Shown: piece by piece, positions 1-9,600 of the stretch
Numbering within the stretch: position 1 is the stretch's first letter
Layout of the letters: each line of letters opens with the position of its first letter
Assembly: GCA_014155875.1 (NCBI GenBank)
Contig: JACEFZ010021369.1
Span: forward strand, 403,501-467,500
Length of the DNA stretch: 64,000 nucleotides
Origin: Cepaea nemoralis
Lineage: Eukaryota; Mollusca; Gastropoda; Stylommatophora; Helicidae
Direction of reading: 5' to 3'
Made by a program: the position numbers and the translations under genes
Notes under the pieces: generated by a model
Told to the model about the DNA's origin: nothing
The model's database searches: none
What the model saw: the letters and a program-made list of their open reading frames with translations, nothing else

Positions 1-60
1 TGATGGTGGTGGTGGCGGCGGCGGCGGCGGCGGCGGTGACGATGACGATGACGATGACGA
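1..60. repeat. Trinucleotide repeat (GGT/GGC/GAC)n
   Basis: The window opens inside a trinucleotide tract that passes from GGT to GGC to GAC units. Its left edge is cut by the window start, so the full length is unknown. There is no coding context. Confidence 0.9.
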
Positions 61-61
61 A

Positions 62-978
62 CTAAGAATCGACATCACTTCACTCAGGACATTCGCACAC
101 GCGCTCTGTCCCCTCGTTTAACAGAGTCATACTGCTAACCGTTCCACTTTCCTTCTGATTGAAAGTTCTCCAGGTCTTCCCTGTCAGTTTTGAGATTCTT
201 CCAGAACCCTGCCGATCCACCGTCATGTCATTCTCTCCCCGTACCGATGCTCAGTCTGTTCCACCACCTTCTCCACCTGGGCCCACAGGTTCCCGACCAC
301 CTTTCCTTTGTCGATAGGTAATCTACCACCGAGAGGTGCATTCCTGACAGCCTATTAGTATTCGCCTGTTCATGGAACAGAGAAATGAGCCTTGTGTGGG
401 TAACATACCAGACAAGAGAAGCAAAGGACAATTTTCAACACTAAATTTGTCCCAAGCAGGTTTCTGCCATGGTATGTGGCATGATAGTACCATCACATAT
501 TGTAGGCCTAGAGCCAGGAGGAACAGGTGGTCAGTCTGTCCCTCACATTGACACGTGACGAGCCCAGCGTCGAAGCCGCGTCCCACCCTGCTCATGACAT
601 TACCATTATAGTTCCCTATCAACTCCGCTAGAAGATACGAGACTAAGAGACAAATGTACGTGAATAAATGTAAATATCCGGGCAAGGGATAATCATGTAT
701 TTAATATCAACTTCATGAAAGTAGCAGATAGCAGAGGGTGACGGAGAGTCGTGATCGTCAATGCCTGGTCCAGACCATGTTCCTGAAGAAGAAAAGTTAA
801 CTCAAGTAATAGTTGATACAAGTGCTGCTACTTACAGAGCACTGAACTGATCTTAGCGTGGGTATTAGCTTTTCCTATTACCAGTGTCCCTCGCCATCAG
901 GTGAACCCACTCCGACTTCAGAGAACTGTAATTTAGTCCCAAGTCATGGACGAGAAGTCAACATTTCAGTCCAAGAAG
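62..978 (-). mobile_element. Broken copy of dispersed repeat (SINE-3 type)
   Basis: Two blocks, about 62-290 and 840-978, match the same-order blocks of the repeat at 24155-24730. The shared stretches include the 'cagttttgagattcttccag' block and the 'ctccgacttcagag' block. The material between them (about 300-840) has no counterpart in the second copy and looks like a later insertion or a region lost there. The tRNA-like head seen in the 24.7-kb copy is missing here. Open frames inside are short and unconvincing. Confidence 0.55.
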
Positions 979-1067
979 TGAAGTATCTTCTAGTGATGGT
1001 CACTTTAAGATGTAGTTGCTGCCAGGCTAAACTGTGAAGCCTGGTGGCATATAATTTTATCAGGATC

Positions 1068-1160
1068 AACAGATGGCGCCTGTGTGGATGTATCTCCGCA
1101 GATCTCGTTTCCTGGTGTACTGGATCAGTTCTACCGAAGTTATTCCTCTTTGTGTTCATC
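1068..1160 (-). mobile_element. LINE RT C-terminal relic
   Basis: Read on the minus strand, this stretch resembles the C-terminal tail of the group-3 LINE copies elsewhere in the window (compare the '...VELIQ..RDRD...' segment at 2500-2590). It is short and decayed, and only the last ~30 codons are recognisable. Confidence 0.4.
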
Positions 1161-1164
1161 TTAA

Positions 1165-1407
1165 GTCGAGAGCGGAGGACTTTGATGCCAGTGAATCCAC
1201 ATCATTGTCGAGAATCGGAGACTCGGGAGTAAGAACTGGCACAGCCAGACACGAGAGGCACATCGGAAGAACGAGGGGTCTCGTCAACCAATACAGAACT
1301 GGCACTTAACTGCCGGACGCGGATGCATATGTTTGGGGTGGGGGAGAGGGGTGGAGTCTGAGTACCGTTGGACTTTCCCGGAGTTAGTTAGTTAGTTAGT
1401 TAGTTAA

Positions 1408-1456
<49 letters not shown>

Positions 1457-1690
1457 CGACAGATCATCCTCATTGCACATCGAACCATTCAGTCCATAAG
1501 TGCTCGGATCCTCTCCTCAGCAAATCCCGCAGCGTGTAGCGGCTAACGACACCAGTTCTGTGTTGGTTTATCAATCTTCTTTGGCTTCCTGCGTAGTGTT
1601 CTTGTTTGGCCACCCCTCTTTTAATTTGCAGTTCTCGCTGTCTGACCATGGTTGTAGATTCACAGTCATCACTTGGTTCTCGCAACAGTC
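1165..1690. repeat. Diverged inverted repeat pair flanking a (GTTA)n tract
   Basis: The arm at 1165-1310 (+) and the arm at 1540-1690 (-) translate to related peptides (NQYRTGT against NQHRTGV, preceded by similar residues). They point toward each other across the (GTTA)n tract. They look like two old copies of one unidentified element in opposite orientations. The family is not recognised. Confidence 0.4.
1383..1455. repeat. (GTTA)n microsatellite
   Basis: About 18 units of GTTA with one interruption (GTTAATTA). TTAG/GTTA tracts recur at 4378-4500 and as the tail of SINE-2 copies (39434-39455, 54620-54660), so this may mark the tail of an element that has otherwise decayed. Confidence 0.9.
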
Positions 1691-1744
1691 TAACTTCTCG
1701 TAGAGCATCCGGAGTGCAAGGATGAACCCCAACAGACAACAGAT

Positions 1745-2105
1745 CTTAAACCAACCAACATAATTTCTCTGTCCACTTCTGCCTTGTCTACGCTGATCCT
1801 CCAGTCAACACGACATCCTCCAATGCGTCTCTTCTTGTTGCATGACCCGACAACATCGTATGTCTCATTCTTATAGTTGAATATAATATTCTTCTTTCAA
1901 TAGCCATCTTTCCAGGCACTAATTAGTTACTCTGACAGTCCAAGGTATTTGGAACATTCATCTTCTCGGGAATAAAATCTTCGTTGCTTCCAAGTTCTTC
2001 CTAATGTGTTCATTAGCATTCCATGATTCATTGCCATACAGCAATACAGCTTCTATATAACATTTCAGTACTCGCTTGTTGATATTTAATGCGAGTGACT
2101 TGTTC
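1745..2105 (-). mobile_element. Group-3 LINE RT C-terminal relic
   Basis: Minus-strand translation gives broken but recognisable reverse-transcriptase C-terminal motifs: a 'LLYG.ESW' block near 2040, then a 'GHA.RRDAL' block near 1830. Stops and frameshifts are frequent. Its 5' side meets the plus-strand relic at 2106 head to head. Confidence 0.6.
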
Positions 2106-2610
2106 CAGATAATGAAACGTACTGTATGCAATAAGTCACTATTATTGGATGTCAGAAAGACGCTACTGAAATGTTACATAGAACATGTTCTGTTGTATGA
2201 CAGTGAATCATGGTACGTAAATGAACACATTAGAAAGACCTTGAAAGCAACAGAGATGCGACTTCTGAGATGAATGTTGTGAATTCCTTGGACTTCCAGC
2301 GTAACTAGCAACGATTGCCTGGAGAGTCTAATGAAACTAAACCAATATATAGAACAGTAAGAAATAGACAAAATGCTTTCTTTGGTCATGTGATGAGAAG
2401 AGAGGTATTGAAGAACATCGTGACAACTGTAATAATCAATGGGAAAAGATGCATAGGCATACCAAGAGTAATGATACTGGATGGACTGAGGCGGGGGCAT
2501 GGAGGGACATCAGCAGTAGAGCTGATCCAGAACAGCAGGGACCGAGATCTGTGCAGAGACATGGACACCCACGCAAGCTGTCAGGGCACATGGTGGTGAT
2601 AATAATGACT
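2106..2610 (+). mobile_element. Group-3 LINE RT C-terminal relic, opposite orientation
   Basis: The plus-strand translation contains 'LKCYIEHVLLY..ESW', then 'FFGHVMRRE', then 'VELIQ', in the order usual for the C-terminal part of LINE reverse transcriptases in this window. A stop after the RLLR motif and several frameshifts break it. It forms a head-to-head pair with the relic at 1745-2105. Confidence 0.65.
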
Positions 2611-3573
2611 TATTACTTACAAGGTACTTTTTTTATTGTGTAAAATATTCTGGACATATGGGACATAACATGAAACCAACAACAAAAACAAATATTATTT
2701 TCATCAGCGGTTTTCAACCTTTCCGAAGCTACGACTCCGCTGACCAACTCTTTCTTCGGTCTCCCTATGAGATAACTTGACAAGCGGTGTTTCACCATTT
2801 CACATCACATTTCTTTTAGGCAGAGACTTTTGGCAACACTTTAATATGTAGTAGTACAATTTATATTATATGCACAATGTACAAAACAATAGACGAAGTT
2901 TTCTTTGATAACTTCCACTGTAAAAATGACAGCATGACAAGTAAACTAGTTATATGTTTACAAATAAATTCGAAAAATAATCACGTACACTCACGCCATG
3001 GCTTTCCATGGGGCAGCACTACACGGGAGGAAAACCGCTGGCTCCCCTACATAATCTGATATCTGGTGGGATCGTCGATTTTCAGAATAGGGATATCGGG
3101 ATTCACTTCGTGACCGGTCGACAAGTTTGTTTGCAGCAATATGCACCCAATACTGCATGTCATTGTCTTCACAAAAGGCAGATACATCAAAGATGAGCGC
3201 AGACAGATGGGACATACACAAGATAAGACGAGTAGCACAACTCCGACGACAGTTAGGACTCTCCGGACCCAGAAGCATTTATTGCATCCATCGATCGGTC
3301 TAGCAGTCCACCACACACTCAACCGGAAGTGATCGACAACACATTCAATTTATTTGGTATTTTATAAAAATAAATACATTATAGAGTATCACTTGCTTGC
3401 CTTCTACTTGCGAAAGCAATTATATGTCTGTATCTGTAATTAATATCAACACATCCCTACACCCACTATGGAATCACCTTGATATCACGTGATTTCGTGG
3501 GAACTCCCATGATTCCTATGATTGCGGTGAATTAAAACTGAAGCACCCTAATGTATTCTGTTATCTTGAACAG
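2611..3573. other. Unassigned intergenic or intronic DNA with a possible hAT-like end
   Basis: No gene could be supported. At 2705 the sequence 'cagcggttttcaacctttcc' resembles the terminal inverted repeat of hAT elements such as SPIN/Charlie, with a weak inverted match near 3030, but no 8-bp target duplication flanks the pair. Minus-strand open frames at 2991-3322 overlap in two frames and resemble no family known to me. The region ends at the acceptor of the first cadherin exon. Confidence 0.35.
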
Positions 3574-3773
3574 GTGCAAGCCACAGACAACGACAGCAAA
3601 GAAAACGCAGATGTGGTGTATAGTTTAACTTCGTTCGCGGGATCTGTGGAATGTTCCAGCTTTCAGATTGCCCCAAAGACAGGAGAACTGTGGACAGACA
3701 AGCCACTGAGATCAGGTGTTGAGTGTCCACTGTTGGTAACTGCCTGCGATACTCCAACAGATGTCTCTTTGAG
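3574..3773 (+). CDS. Cadherin-repeat exon (first of five seen)
   Basis: This is an internal exon of a cadherin-superfamily gene, which would encode an extracellular calcium-binding adhesion or signalling receptor. It opens after an acceptor AG at 3572-3573 and starts in phase 0 with VQATDNDS, the usual second calcium-binding block of a cadherin repeat (A.D.D). The motifs YSL, FQIAPKTGELWT and LLVTACD follow in normal cadherin order. The exon ends at 3773 before 'gtaatt' in phase 2; the split codon AG|G gives Arg with the exon at 7088. Four cysteines occur in this exon and at the start of the next, which is unusual for a cadherin repeat. The preceding exon should end in a hydrophobic/Gly block and is not in the first 3.5 kb. 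Which cadherin (protocadherin, FAT, dachsous or a lineage-specific type) cannot be told from this part. Confidence 0.85.
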
Positions 3774-3779
3774 GTAATT

Positions 3780-4312
3780 AGATAGATTCATTGCCATTAC
3801 GAAGGTGGCCTTTTGCAAGATGAATAACATACTGACCAATAAAGGGATATCAATTGAAAGGAGAAAAAAAAAGTGTTGAAGTGCTACATAGAACCTGTAC
3901 TGTTGTATGGGTGTGAAGCGTGGACATTGTGCATTCAAGCTGAAAAACATCTGATGGCTGTGAAAGTGTGGTTTCTGAGGAAAATGCAAAGAATACCATG
4001 GAAATAATAGAAAAACCAATAAACAAGTTTTTCAAGAAGCAAATGAGATCGTAAACTGATTAGAGACATTAGGCGTAGACAGTCAAAATTGTTTGGCATG
4101 TTATGAAAAGAAATGAATTGAAGAACTTGGTGACAACTGGCAAGATCGAAGGGAGAGGACCAAGGAGAAGACCGAGAAGTAATACCTGGATGGTTTGGCC
4201 ACATGACATGGTCGAGACAGAAACACGGAGCTGATCCACGACTCTGCTGATCGAGTGAGATTGCAAACATGACCGTCCACGCATACCAGCATGGCACATG
4301 ATTGATTGAGAT
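3780..4312 (+). mobile_element. Group-3 LINE 3' fragment abutting a cadherin exon
   Basis: The translation runs through motifs for the RT C-terminal region: 'NILTNKGIS', 'LKCYIEPVLLYGCEAWT', 'FLRKMQRIPW', and later the 'R.RQSKLFG' and 'VTTGKIEG' blocks, with frameshifts. The 3' end is 'ggcacatgattgattgag': the TGA stop begins a TGAT tail. The element starts only about 6 bases after the donor site of the exon at 3574-3773, leaving 'gtaatt' intact. Confidence 0.75.
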
Positions 4313-4322
4313 AGATCCAGCT

Positions 4323-4398
4323 ATCGGAAGTTAGTTGGTTGGTTGGTTCTGTTGGCTGATTGGCTGGATGGTTGGTGTGTTAGTTAGTTAGTTAGCTT

Positions 4399-4476
<78 letters not shown>

Positions 4477-4500
4477 CTAGCTAGCTAGCTAGCTAGCTAA
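4323..4500. repeat. (GGTT)n, (TTAG)n and (CTAG)n microsatellite
   Basis: A short GGTT-type stretch passes into about 30 TTAG units and then CTAG units. This is a simple-sequence tract in the cadherin intron directly behind the LINE tail. Confidence 0.9.
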
Positions 4501-4603
4501 TCAGTCAATATGTGGTAGAATACTCGCACAACCTCCAAATCACACATGATGAGGAACATATTTCAAGAAACAAAACGATATGGTCATTGTCTGAACACCA
4601 GTA

Positions 4604-4800
4604 CTAGCAATGTATTGTCTGTGTTATGATTGTGTTTTTACTGCCGTCATCTTAAATTTGGAACTAACAGTGCATTGTCTGTGTTATGATTGTATTGTAC
4701 TGTCCTAATCCTTAGGAACTAACTGTGCATTTTCTGTGTTATGATTGTATTGTACTGTCCTAATCTGAATGTTGGTACTTGCTATGAATTATCTGTGTTG
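4604..4800. repeat. ~63-bp tandem repeat, about 3-4 copies
   Basis: Units share the 'tgtctgtgttatgattgt' block followed by 'actgtcctaatc' and 'ggaactaac'. Copies start near 4615, 4676, 4731 and 4790 with modest divergence. The stretch from 4800 to 5254 shows no gene or recognisable element. Confidence 0.75.
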
Positions 4801-5254
4801 TCATATTGCCTGGAGTCACACACTGTAAACAATAAACAATTTGAGGAAATTACACACGACTTTCGAATTGCCTGTCTTTGGTCTCTCTGGGCAGATCTGT
4901 AATATACTGCTTTCACAGATATTATGTGCTTTCTTTATAGATAGGTTTTTTTGTTTTTAAGTTTTGAAATTCAGTCTGGGCAGCAGCCCATGGACCTGCT
5001 CTTGGTGTTATCCAGATGTCAATAGGTTTTACAATGTATGCAACATCCATATGTGTCCTAGTTTTTCCCCAGTATCTGAGAAAACCAGATGTCCCATACA
5101 CTACCCCAGAATATTGAAAGAATATACTACATTTTACTTATTTGCAGGTGTGGTAAGAGAAGACAACTATTTGAATGGGAAGACAATAAGCAAGGATACA
5201 ATGAAGATCAGATTGACATATGCCTGGGTCATTGACATTGAAATGAGTGACCTG

Positions 5255-5909
5255 TGTAGCGGGACTACGAGGAAAACAATCAACCCTGAGAAATAATGGG
5301 GCGGGTGTGAGTGGATACCCCTAGGGCGGATGGGGCGAAAGACAGTTGTGTGTTGTGTGAAGTCAGGAGACTTGAAAGGCAGTGAGAGAAGAGACCGACT
5401 GCGGGTCAGGTCGTTTAAGAGAGTTGAGTTTTAGACACCGAACGAGTCGGTAGTCCACGGAGAACGGTGTTGTGTGATTCTCCGAGCTCTGAAGGCAGGC
5501 CTAAAACCCAGAGTGGGTTGCACAGTGAGCAGAGGCTCTGACCCAGTGTGTGGGTCGTATTGTGTGAGATCCAGCCGTGGATAGTAGCTGGACTAATGTC
5601 TTGTGAATTTGAGATTCAGCAGGCCGTGAGAAGACAGTGATGTGTGCTGGTTAAATTGTGAGGAGGATATTTATATTCTATGGATTACATTGTTTCTGGA
5701 TGTATAAACATGTTCCGTCTGTCCGTGTTCTTTCTGGATTAAAAGATTATGTGCGCCAACTCAATCTTGTTTCATGACTGGTGAATGTGCACTGCAGGGG
5801 TGAGTTGGATTAAGAGACAGTTAGATAGCTCAATTGACACACCAGGAGCATCGTTACCTAGACAACGACCATCGCACGAAACTTATCGTCCCCAACGTCG
5901 TGTGATACA
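5255..5909 (+). mobile_element. Possible solo LTR, Gypsy-like
   Basis: A 655-bp segment starts TGTAGCGGGAC and ends TCGTGTGATACA, so it has TGT...ACA ends. Near its 3' third it carries a promoter/poly(A)-like stretch ('ggattaaaagattatg' at 5738-5755). Layout and composition resemble Gypsy-type LTRs of marine invertebrates. No primer-binding site or internal domain follows, and no 4-6-bp target duplication was found (acctg on the left, gatgt on the right), so the assignment is tentative. Confidence 0.4.
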
Positions 5910-5931
5910 GATGTTAGACAGTTAATTGCAT

Positions 5932-6140
5932 GTCCTTTACAGGATGTAGCAGTCAACCCCAGCATTTTTGGCTGTTCGTGATGCCTGGGCAAGTGTACGT
6001 TCAGTAGTTTGCCATTGCTTTCTGAACCAACGGCACCGATACCATTTCATAAAACACCAACGTAAGGCGGTCTGCTGCTAAATCGCCCACAGCTGTGTTT
6101 CGGACGCGGGTATGTGGGGTTACGAACTGAGTCCTTTACC
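5932..6140 (-). mobile_element. SINE-1 copy
   Basis: Reverse-strand copy of the SINE defined at 58032-58275. The 3' end of the SINE lies at the left ('tcctttacaggatgtagcag'), the 'cagtagtttgccattgctttc' core is at about 6004, and the tRNA-like head is at the right with a B-box remnant in 'gctgtgtttcggacgc'. Confidence 0.75.
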
Positions 6141-6243
6141 CCTTGTTAGACTGTACGGTTAAGATAAAGTACAGGACCTGTGTATCAAGCCACGGGGTGT
6201 ACTGTGAATAAAATGATAATTCTAATTTTTAGATCAATTGGCA

Positions 6244-6468
6244 AACTCGCTTACACTCAGGAAATAAATGACCGTAGACTCCGAGGTAGACCAAGAAGAC
6301 GATGGAGAGATAATATATATACCTGTCTCTTATACACATCTATATATACAGACCTACAAGCACTTGGAATCAACGACTGGCAAGAGAAGGTCAACCAGAG
6401 AGACGAATGGAGACGGATTGTATCTGCAGCAAAGAACCTCAATGGCTCGGAACGCTGAAGAAGAAGAG
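6244..6468 (+). mobile_element. 5'-truncated group-2 LINE copy with 12-bp target-site duplication
   Basis: This is the last ~75 codons of the LINE found intact at 51046-54250, from the KLAYTQEIND motif to the NGSER end, followed by TGAAGAAGAAGAG as stop plus tail. It is bounded by perfect direct repeats GATCAATTGGCA at 6232-6243 and 6469-6480, so the insertion limits are exact. The reading frame is interrupted by the foreign 19-mer at 6323-6341. Confidence 0.92.
6323..6341. other. Exact Tn5 (Nextera) mosaic-end sequence, probable assembly artefact
   Basis: The 19 bases CTGTCTCTTATACACATCT are identical to the hyperactive Tn5 mosaic end used in tagmentation libraries. Sister LINE copies at 38060, 51175 and 9955 read straight through this point with no insert. 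The bases on each side repeat 'tatatatac', counting the final T of the mosaic end, which fits the 9-bp overlap Tn5 makes between neighbouring fragments. Translations of this stretch give the contamination peptides CLLYTS and VSYTHL. It should be masked, not read as genome sequence. Confidence 0.93.
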
Positions 6469-6480
6469 GATCAATTGGCA

Positions 6481-7087
6481 CTCGATTTTAGGCTGATCCG
6501 GCTTGGTAGCCCAGGTCAGTTTTCAAAAAAAAAAAAAAAAAAGAACACCCTCCTTTAAGGAGTATTAAAAACACGATCATCGGCCACCACGGCTTCTCTA
6601 CCACCATGGCGTGAGACAGAATATACTAGAGATACACTGTAGCTAACTGTCGATGTGAAGGCGGCAACTGGTGTGACCTGAAATTCAAATTACATGTAAC
6701 GATCAAAGCTGGGAGAAGTGGTCACCGAGTGACTCGAATAACGAGTTCTCTTTCGGGAGACCTGGGTTCAAATCATCGGTAAGGTGTGGATTTTCTTCTG
6801 TCGGGGGCAAAAAGAAACCCCTAACCTGTACAGTTTGCGTCGACTGCACTAGCCAGGCGGCCTTAATTCCTCCGGATCAGGACACCCCCCCCCCCCCCCC
6901 CCGTTCTACACCGCAAGGTACTATGGGCAGTAGCTGACACTTCTTCTTCTTGTTGTTGCTGCTGCTGCTGCTGCTGTTGTTGTTTTACAGATCAAAGCTG
7001 AATCATCATACAAATGTAGGGACAAGAAGTCGTGTGACTCCACCAACTAACTAATTTACTGTTTCATCTCTCTGTGTGTGTTGACAG
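6481..7087. other. Non-coding stretch with homopolymers and a tRNA-like SINE remnant
   Basis: It contains poly-A at 6524-6541, a tRNA-derived SINE-like stretch at about 6715-6925 with a B-box-like 'gggttcaaatc' at 6771, poly-C at 6884-6902, and a (CTG/TTG)n tract at 6950-6983. A pyrimidine tract and acceptor precede the exon at 7088. No gene was seen. Confidence 0.6.
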
Positions 7088-7202
7088 GCGATGTAGCTCC
7101 GTGCCTGTAACAGTGACAGCCATCCTGTCCTCGGGTGTTGTCGAATACAATGTGACCTTACTGGAAAATGTGCCTGTGGGAACTCTGGTGTTCGTCCTGC
7201 CT
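7088..7202 (+). CDS. Cadherin-repeat exon (second of five seen)
   Basis: This exon starts after 'ttgacag' and its first base completes the split Arg codon of the exon at 3574. It encodes RCSSVPVTVTAIL, then VEYNVTLLENVPVGTLVF, then VLP. The block 'V.E..P.GT.V' is the standard start of a cadherin repeat, so the junction between two repeats falls in this exon, although the DVNDN linker usual at this point is degenerate or missing. It ends in phase 0 at CCT before 'gtaagt', and its phase fits the exon at 9115. The last ~24 bases plus the donor are repeated in the following intron. Confidence 0.85.
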
Positions 7203-7380
7203 GTAAGTGTGCAGATATTAACACAGATAGTATTATATGGAACTCTGGTGTTTATATTAACACAGATAGTATTATATAAAACTTGGATATCTGTCCTGCC
7301 TGTAAGTGTGCAGATATTAACACAGATAGTGGTATATAGAACTCTGATACTTGCGTGCATGTAAGTGTTTACATATTAAC
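7203..7380 (+). repeat. Minisatellite seeded by the exon-intron boundary
   Basis: The exon end 'actctggtgtt..ctgcct', its donor 'gtaagtgtgcag' and the following 'atattaacacagatagt' recur in tandem. Donor-like GTAAGT sites stand at 7203 (the true site), 7302, 7361 and again at 8220. The LINE at 7381-7692 splits one unit, whose remainder continues at 7693-7735. A further worn copy is at about 8190-8250. The repeats lie in the cadherin intron and create decoy 5' splice sites. Confidence 0.8.
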
Positions 7381-7692
7381 CATGCATGCATGCATGCATG
7401 CATGCATCCATCCATCCATCCATCCATCATGTGCCATACCGATAAGCGTGGGCAATCATGTTCTTCCATCTCACTCGATCACCAGAGTCGTGGATCAGCT
7501 CTGTGTTCCTGTCTCGACCATGCCATGTGGCCAAACCATCCAGGTATTTACTTCTCGGTCTTCCCCTTGGTCTGTTCCCTTCGATCTTGCCAGTTGTCAC
7601 CAAGTTCTCCAAATCATTTCTTCTCATAACATGCCCAAAAAATTGTGACTGTCTACGTCTAATGTCTCTAATCAGTTTACGATCTTCATCTG
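7381..7692 (-). mobile_element. 5'-truncated group-3 LINE copy with 11-bp target-site duplication
   Basis: The minus strand encodes about 90 codons of the RT C-terminus (DEDRKLIRDIRRRQSQFFG, VTTGKIEG, AYRYGT) that are almost undamaged. The stop TGA starts the tail 'acatgatggatggatgg', which grades into CATG units. Perfect direct repeats TACATATTAAC lie at 7370-7380 and 7693-7703. The intact frame and perfect duplication suggest a fairly recent insertion. Confidence 0.92.
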
Positions 7693-7735
7693 TACATATT
7701 AACACAGATAGAATTATATTCTTAGTCAGATATGA

Positions 7736-8189
7736 CTGAGCTACCGTATGACAGTAGATGGTGCTACCTGCTTTCTATCAGCGCCGAATGTTGGGCGGCG
7801 CTTACCAAATCCGACACCCCACATTGTGCCAACGGCTTCCTGCGGAAGAGCGCAATTGGGAGGGTACAAGCCTTATCCTGTTATGAGGAAATGTAGCCTA
7901 CAGACTAAATGTCATGGCAGGGCAGACCAGCCCTATGACCTGGTCAGCAGATGGACTAGATCGAAGCTCCGACATGTGGATAGTTAGAGAAATGCTTTGC
8001 TGATCCGGCAGCTTCTACAGCTTGTCTTGTTCCAGATTATAGGTGTTAACTTTCCTCTGGAGTGAACTAGGCAGGCCGAGAGAGGGATCATGCTGCATGG
8101 GCAACACATGGTCTCTACAAGTCAACCCACGATCTGTGCTACAATAACAAACTATCGTCTGTCAAGCCGGCAAGATGCCAGAAAAGGCA
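7736..8189. other. Intronic DNA with nothing recognisable
   Basis: Cadherin intron sequence. A plus-strand open frame of 79 codons at 7748-7987 has no recognisable motif and no supporting splice context. No repeat family was identified. Confidence 0.5.
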
Positions 8190-8284
8190 TTATATAGAAC
8201 TCAAGTAGTCTTCCTACTTGTAAGTGTGCAAATTTAACACAGACTACCATTGATTCCCATATGCCCATATTTCTAAACGCTCAT

Positions 8285-8825
8285 TAATATATTCTTCCAT
8301 ACACGTAACTTCTGAACTGTGAATTTGCATTTACACAATACTTCTAGGTTGTGATTGTCTCACATATAACTTCTAGACTGCGAATTTTTACACACATAAC
8401 GTCTAGACTCTGGATTTCACACATATAACTTCTCGACTGTGAATTTCACACATATAACTTCTAGACTGAATTTCACACATATAACTTCTTGACTGTGAAT
8501 TTCACACATGTAACTTCTTGACTGTGAATTTCACACATATTAAATCTAGTCTGTGAATTTCACACATATAACTTCTTGACTGTAAATTTCACACATATAA
8601 CTTCTTGTCACACATATAACTTCTAGACTGAATTTCACACATATAATTTCTTGACTGTGAATTTCACACATATAACTTCTTGACTGTGAATTTCACACAT
8701 ATAATTTCTAGTCTGTGAATTTCTCACATAAACTTCTGGCATGTGAATTTCACTTTTATAACTCCTAGAATGTGAATTTCACACACTTCTAGACTGAATT
8801 TCCATAACTACATAACCTCTAGACC
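8285..8825. repeat. 29-bp minisatellite
   Basis: Units combine 'ataacttcttgactgtgaat' with 'ttcacacat', total period 29, for about 18 copies with internal indels and variants (cttctagactg and cttcttgactg). Divergence rises at both ends, as expected when homogenisation is strongest in the middle. Confidence 0.88.
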
Positions 8826-9114
8826 AGTCATTCTCCTATTCTGATCAACTCTAGACATCCCAGATTTGTGACATGCTCAGAACCTTATTTTAGGAAAGAT
8901 AATACGGTGGATTCTCCTTATTGTCCGCATTAACAAACGTTAGTTTTATTTATATTGTTTATTTTCAGTTGCAGATTTTCAGAATTATTACTCTTAAGTA
9001 AATTCAGAATTATTACTCTTAAGTAATCAGTTCATGGATTTATATGTGACATTTAATAGCATTTGTATTTATGTGTCCACATGGTGTAACGCGGATCATT
9101 TATTTGCTTCTTAG

Positions 9115-9161
9115 ACGAACGGCCTTGACACAACAAGTACAGACTTTGAAGTCAAAGATAA
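9115..9161 (+). CDS. Cadherin-repeat micro-exon (third of five seen)
   Basis: This 47-bp exon lies between 'gcttcttag' and 'gtaagttg'. It is read in phase 0 as TNGLDTTSTDFEVKD and ends in phase 2 with AA. The peptide fits the middle of a cadherin repeat after the 'GTLVFVLP' of the preceding exon. It was chosen because splice sites, phase on both sides and peptide all agree. On length alone it would be missed. Confidence 0.75.
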
Positions 9162-9384
9162 GTAAGTTGTTTTCGTTGTAAATTGGAGACAATTAATATG
9201 TAGCCGCAACTGGGGACAATTTACAAACTCACTTCTTCTGACGGCCAGAAATTGCAATGTTAATGTGGAATGCCAGGGAAACCGATCACATTATCTTCCT
9301 AAATACTTCACAAATCTACACTGGACACGCGATATGTTTAAATACACAGTCTTTATATAGAAGTCCACAGCGGGCACTGGTGCG

Positions 9385-9600
9385 AAAGGAATACGCAATC
9401 CCGAATACCGCGTTCGAAACACAGCTGCGGGAAATTTGAATCAGACCTCCTTGTGATGGTTTTCATATAAGTGTATGAGTGCCGGTCGTTCAGATAAAAA
9501 TGCCAAACTACTGAACGTAAACTTGCCACGAAATCACAAACAGCCAAAATAAAATGATGGGGTTGACTGCGGCGTGCTGTAAATAATCTGCAATAAACTT
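9385..9600 (+). mobile_element. SINE-1 copy
   Basis: Forward copy. A B-box-like 'gcgttcgaaacacagc' lies at 9410, the 'cggtcgttcagat...aaactactgaacgtaa' core at 9482-9520, and the 'ggggttgactgcggcgtgctgt' tail block at about 9560. It is moderately diverged from the 58032 copy. Confidence 0.75.

Noticed and set aside
2705..3040. hAT transposon with terminal inverted repeats
   Set aside because: The left end resembles a hAT terminus, but the right end match is only about 10 bases and no 8-bp target duplication exists.
2991..3322. Overlapping minus-strand frames as an unknown exon
   Set aside because: Two frames are open over the same bases, neither has splice sites with matching phase, and no family was recognised.
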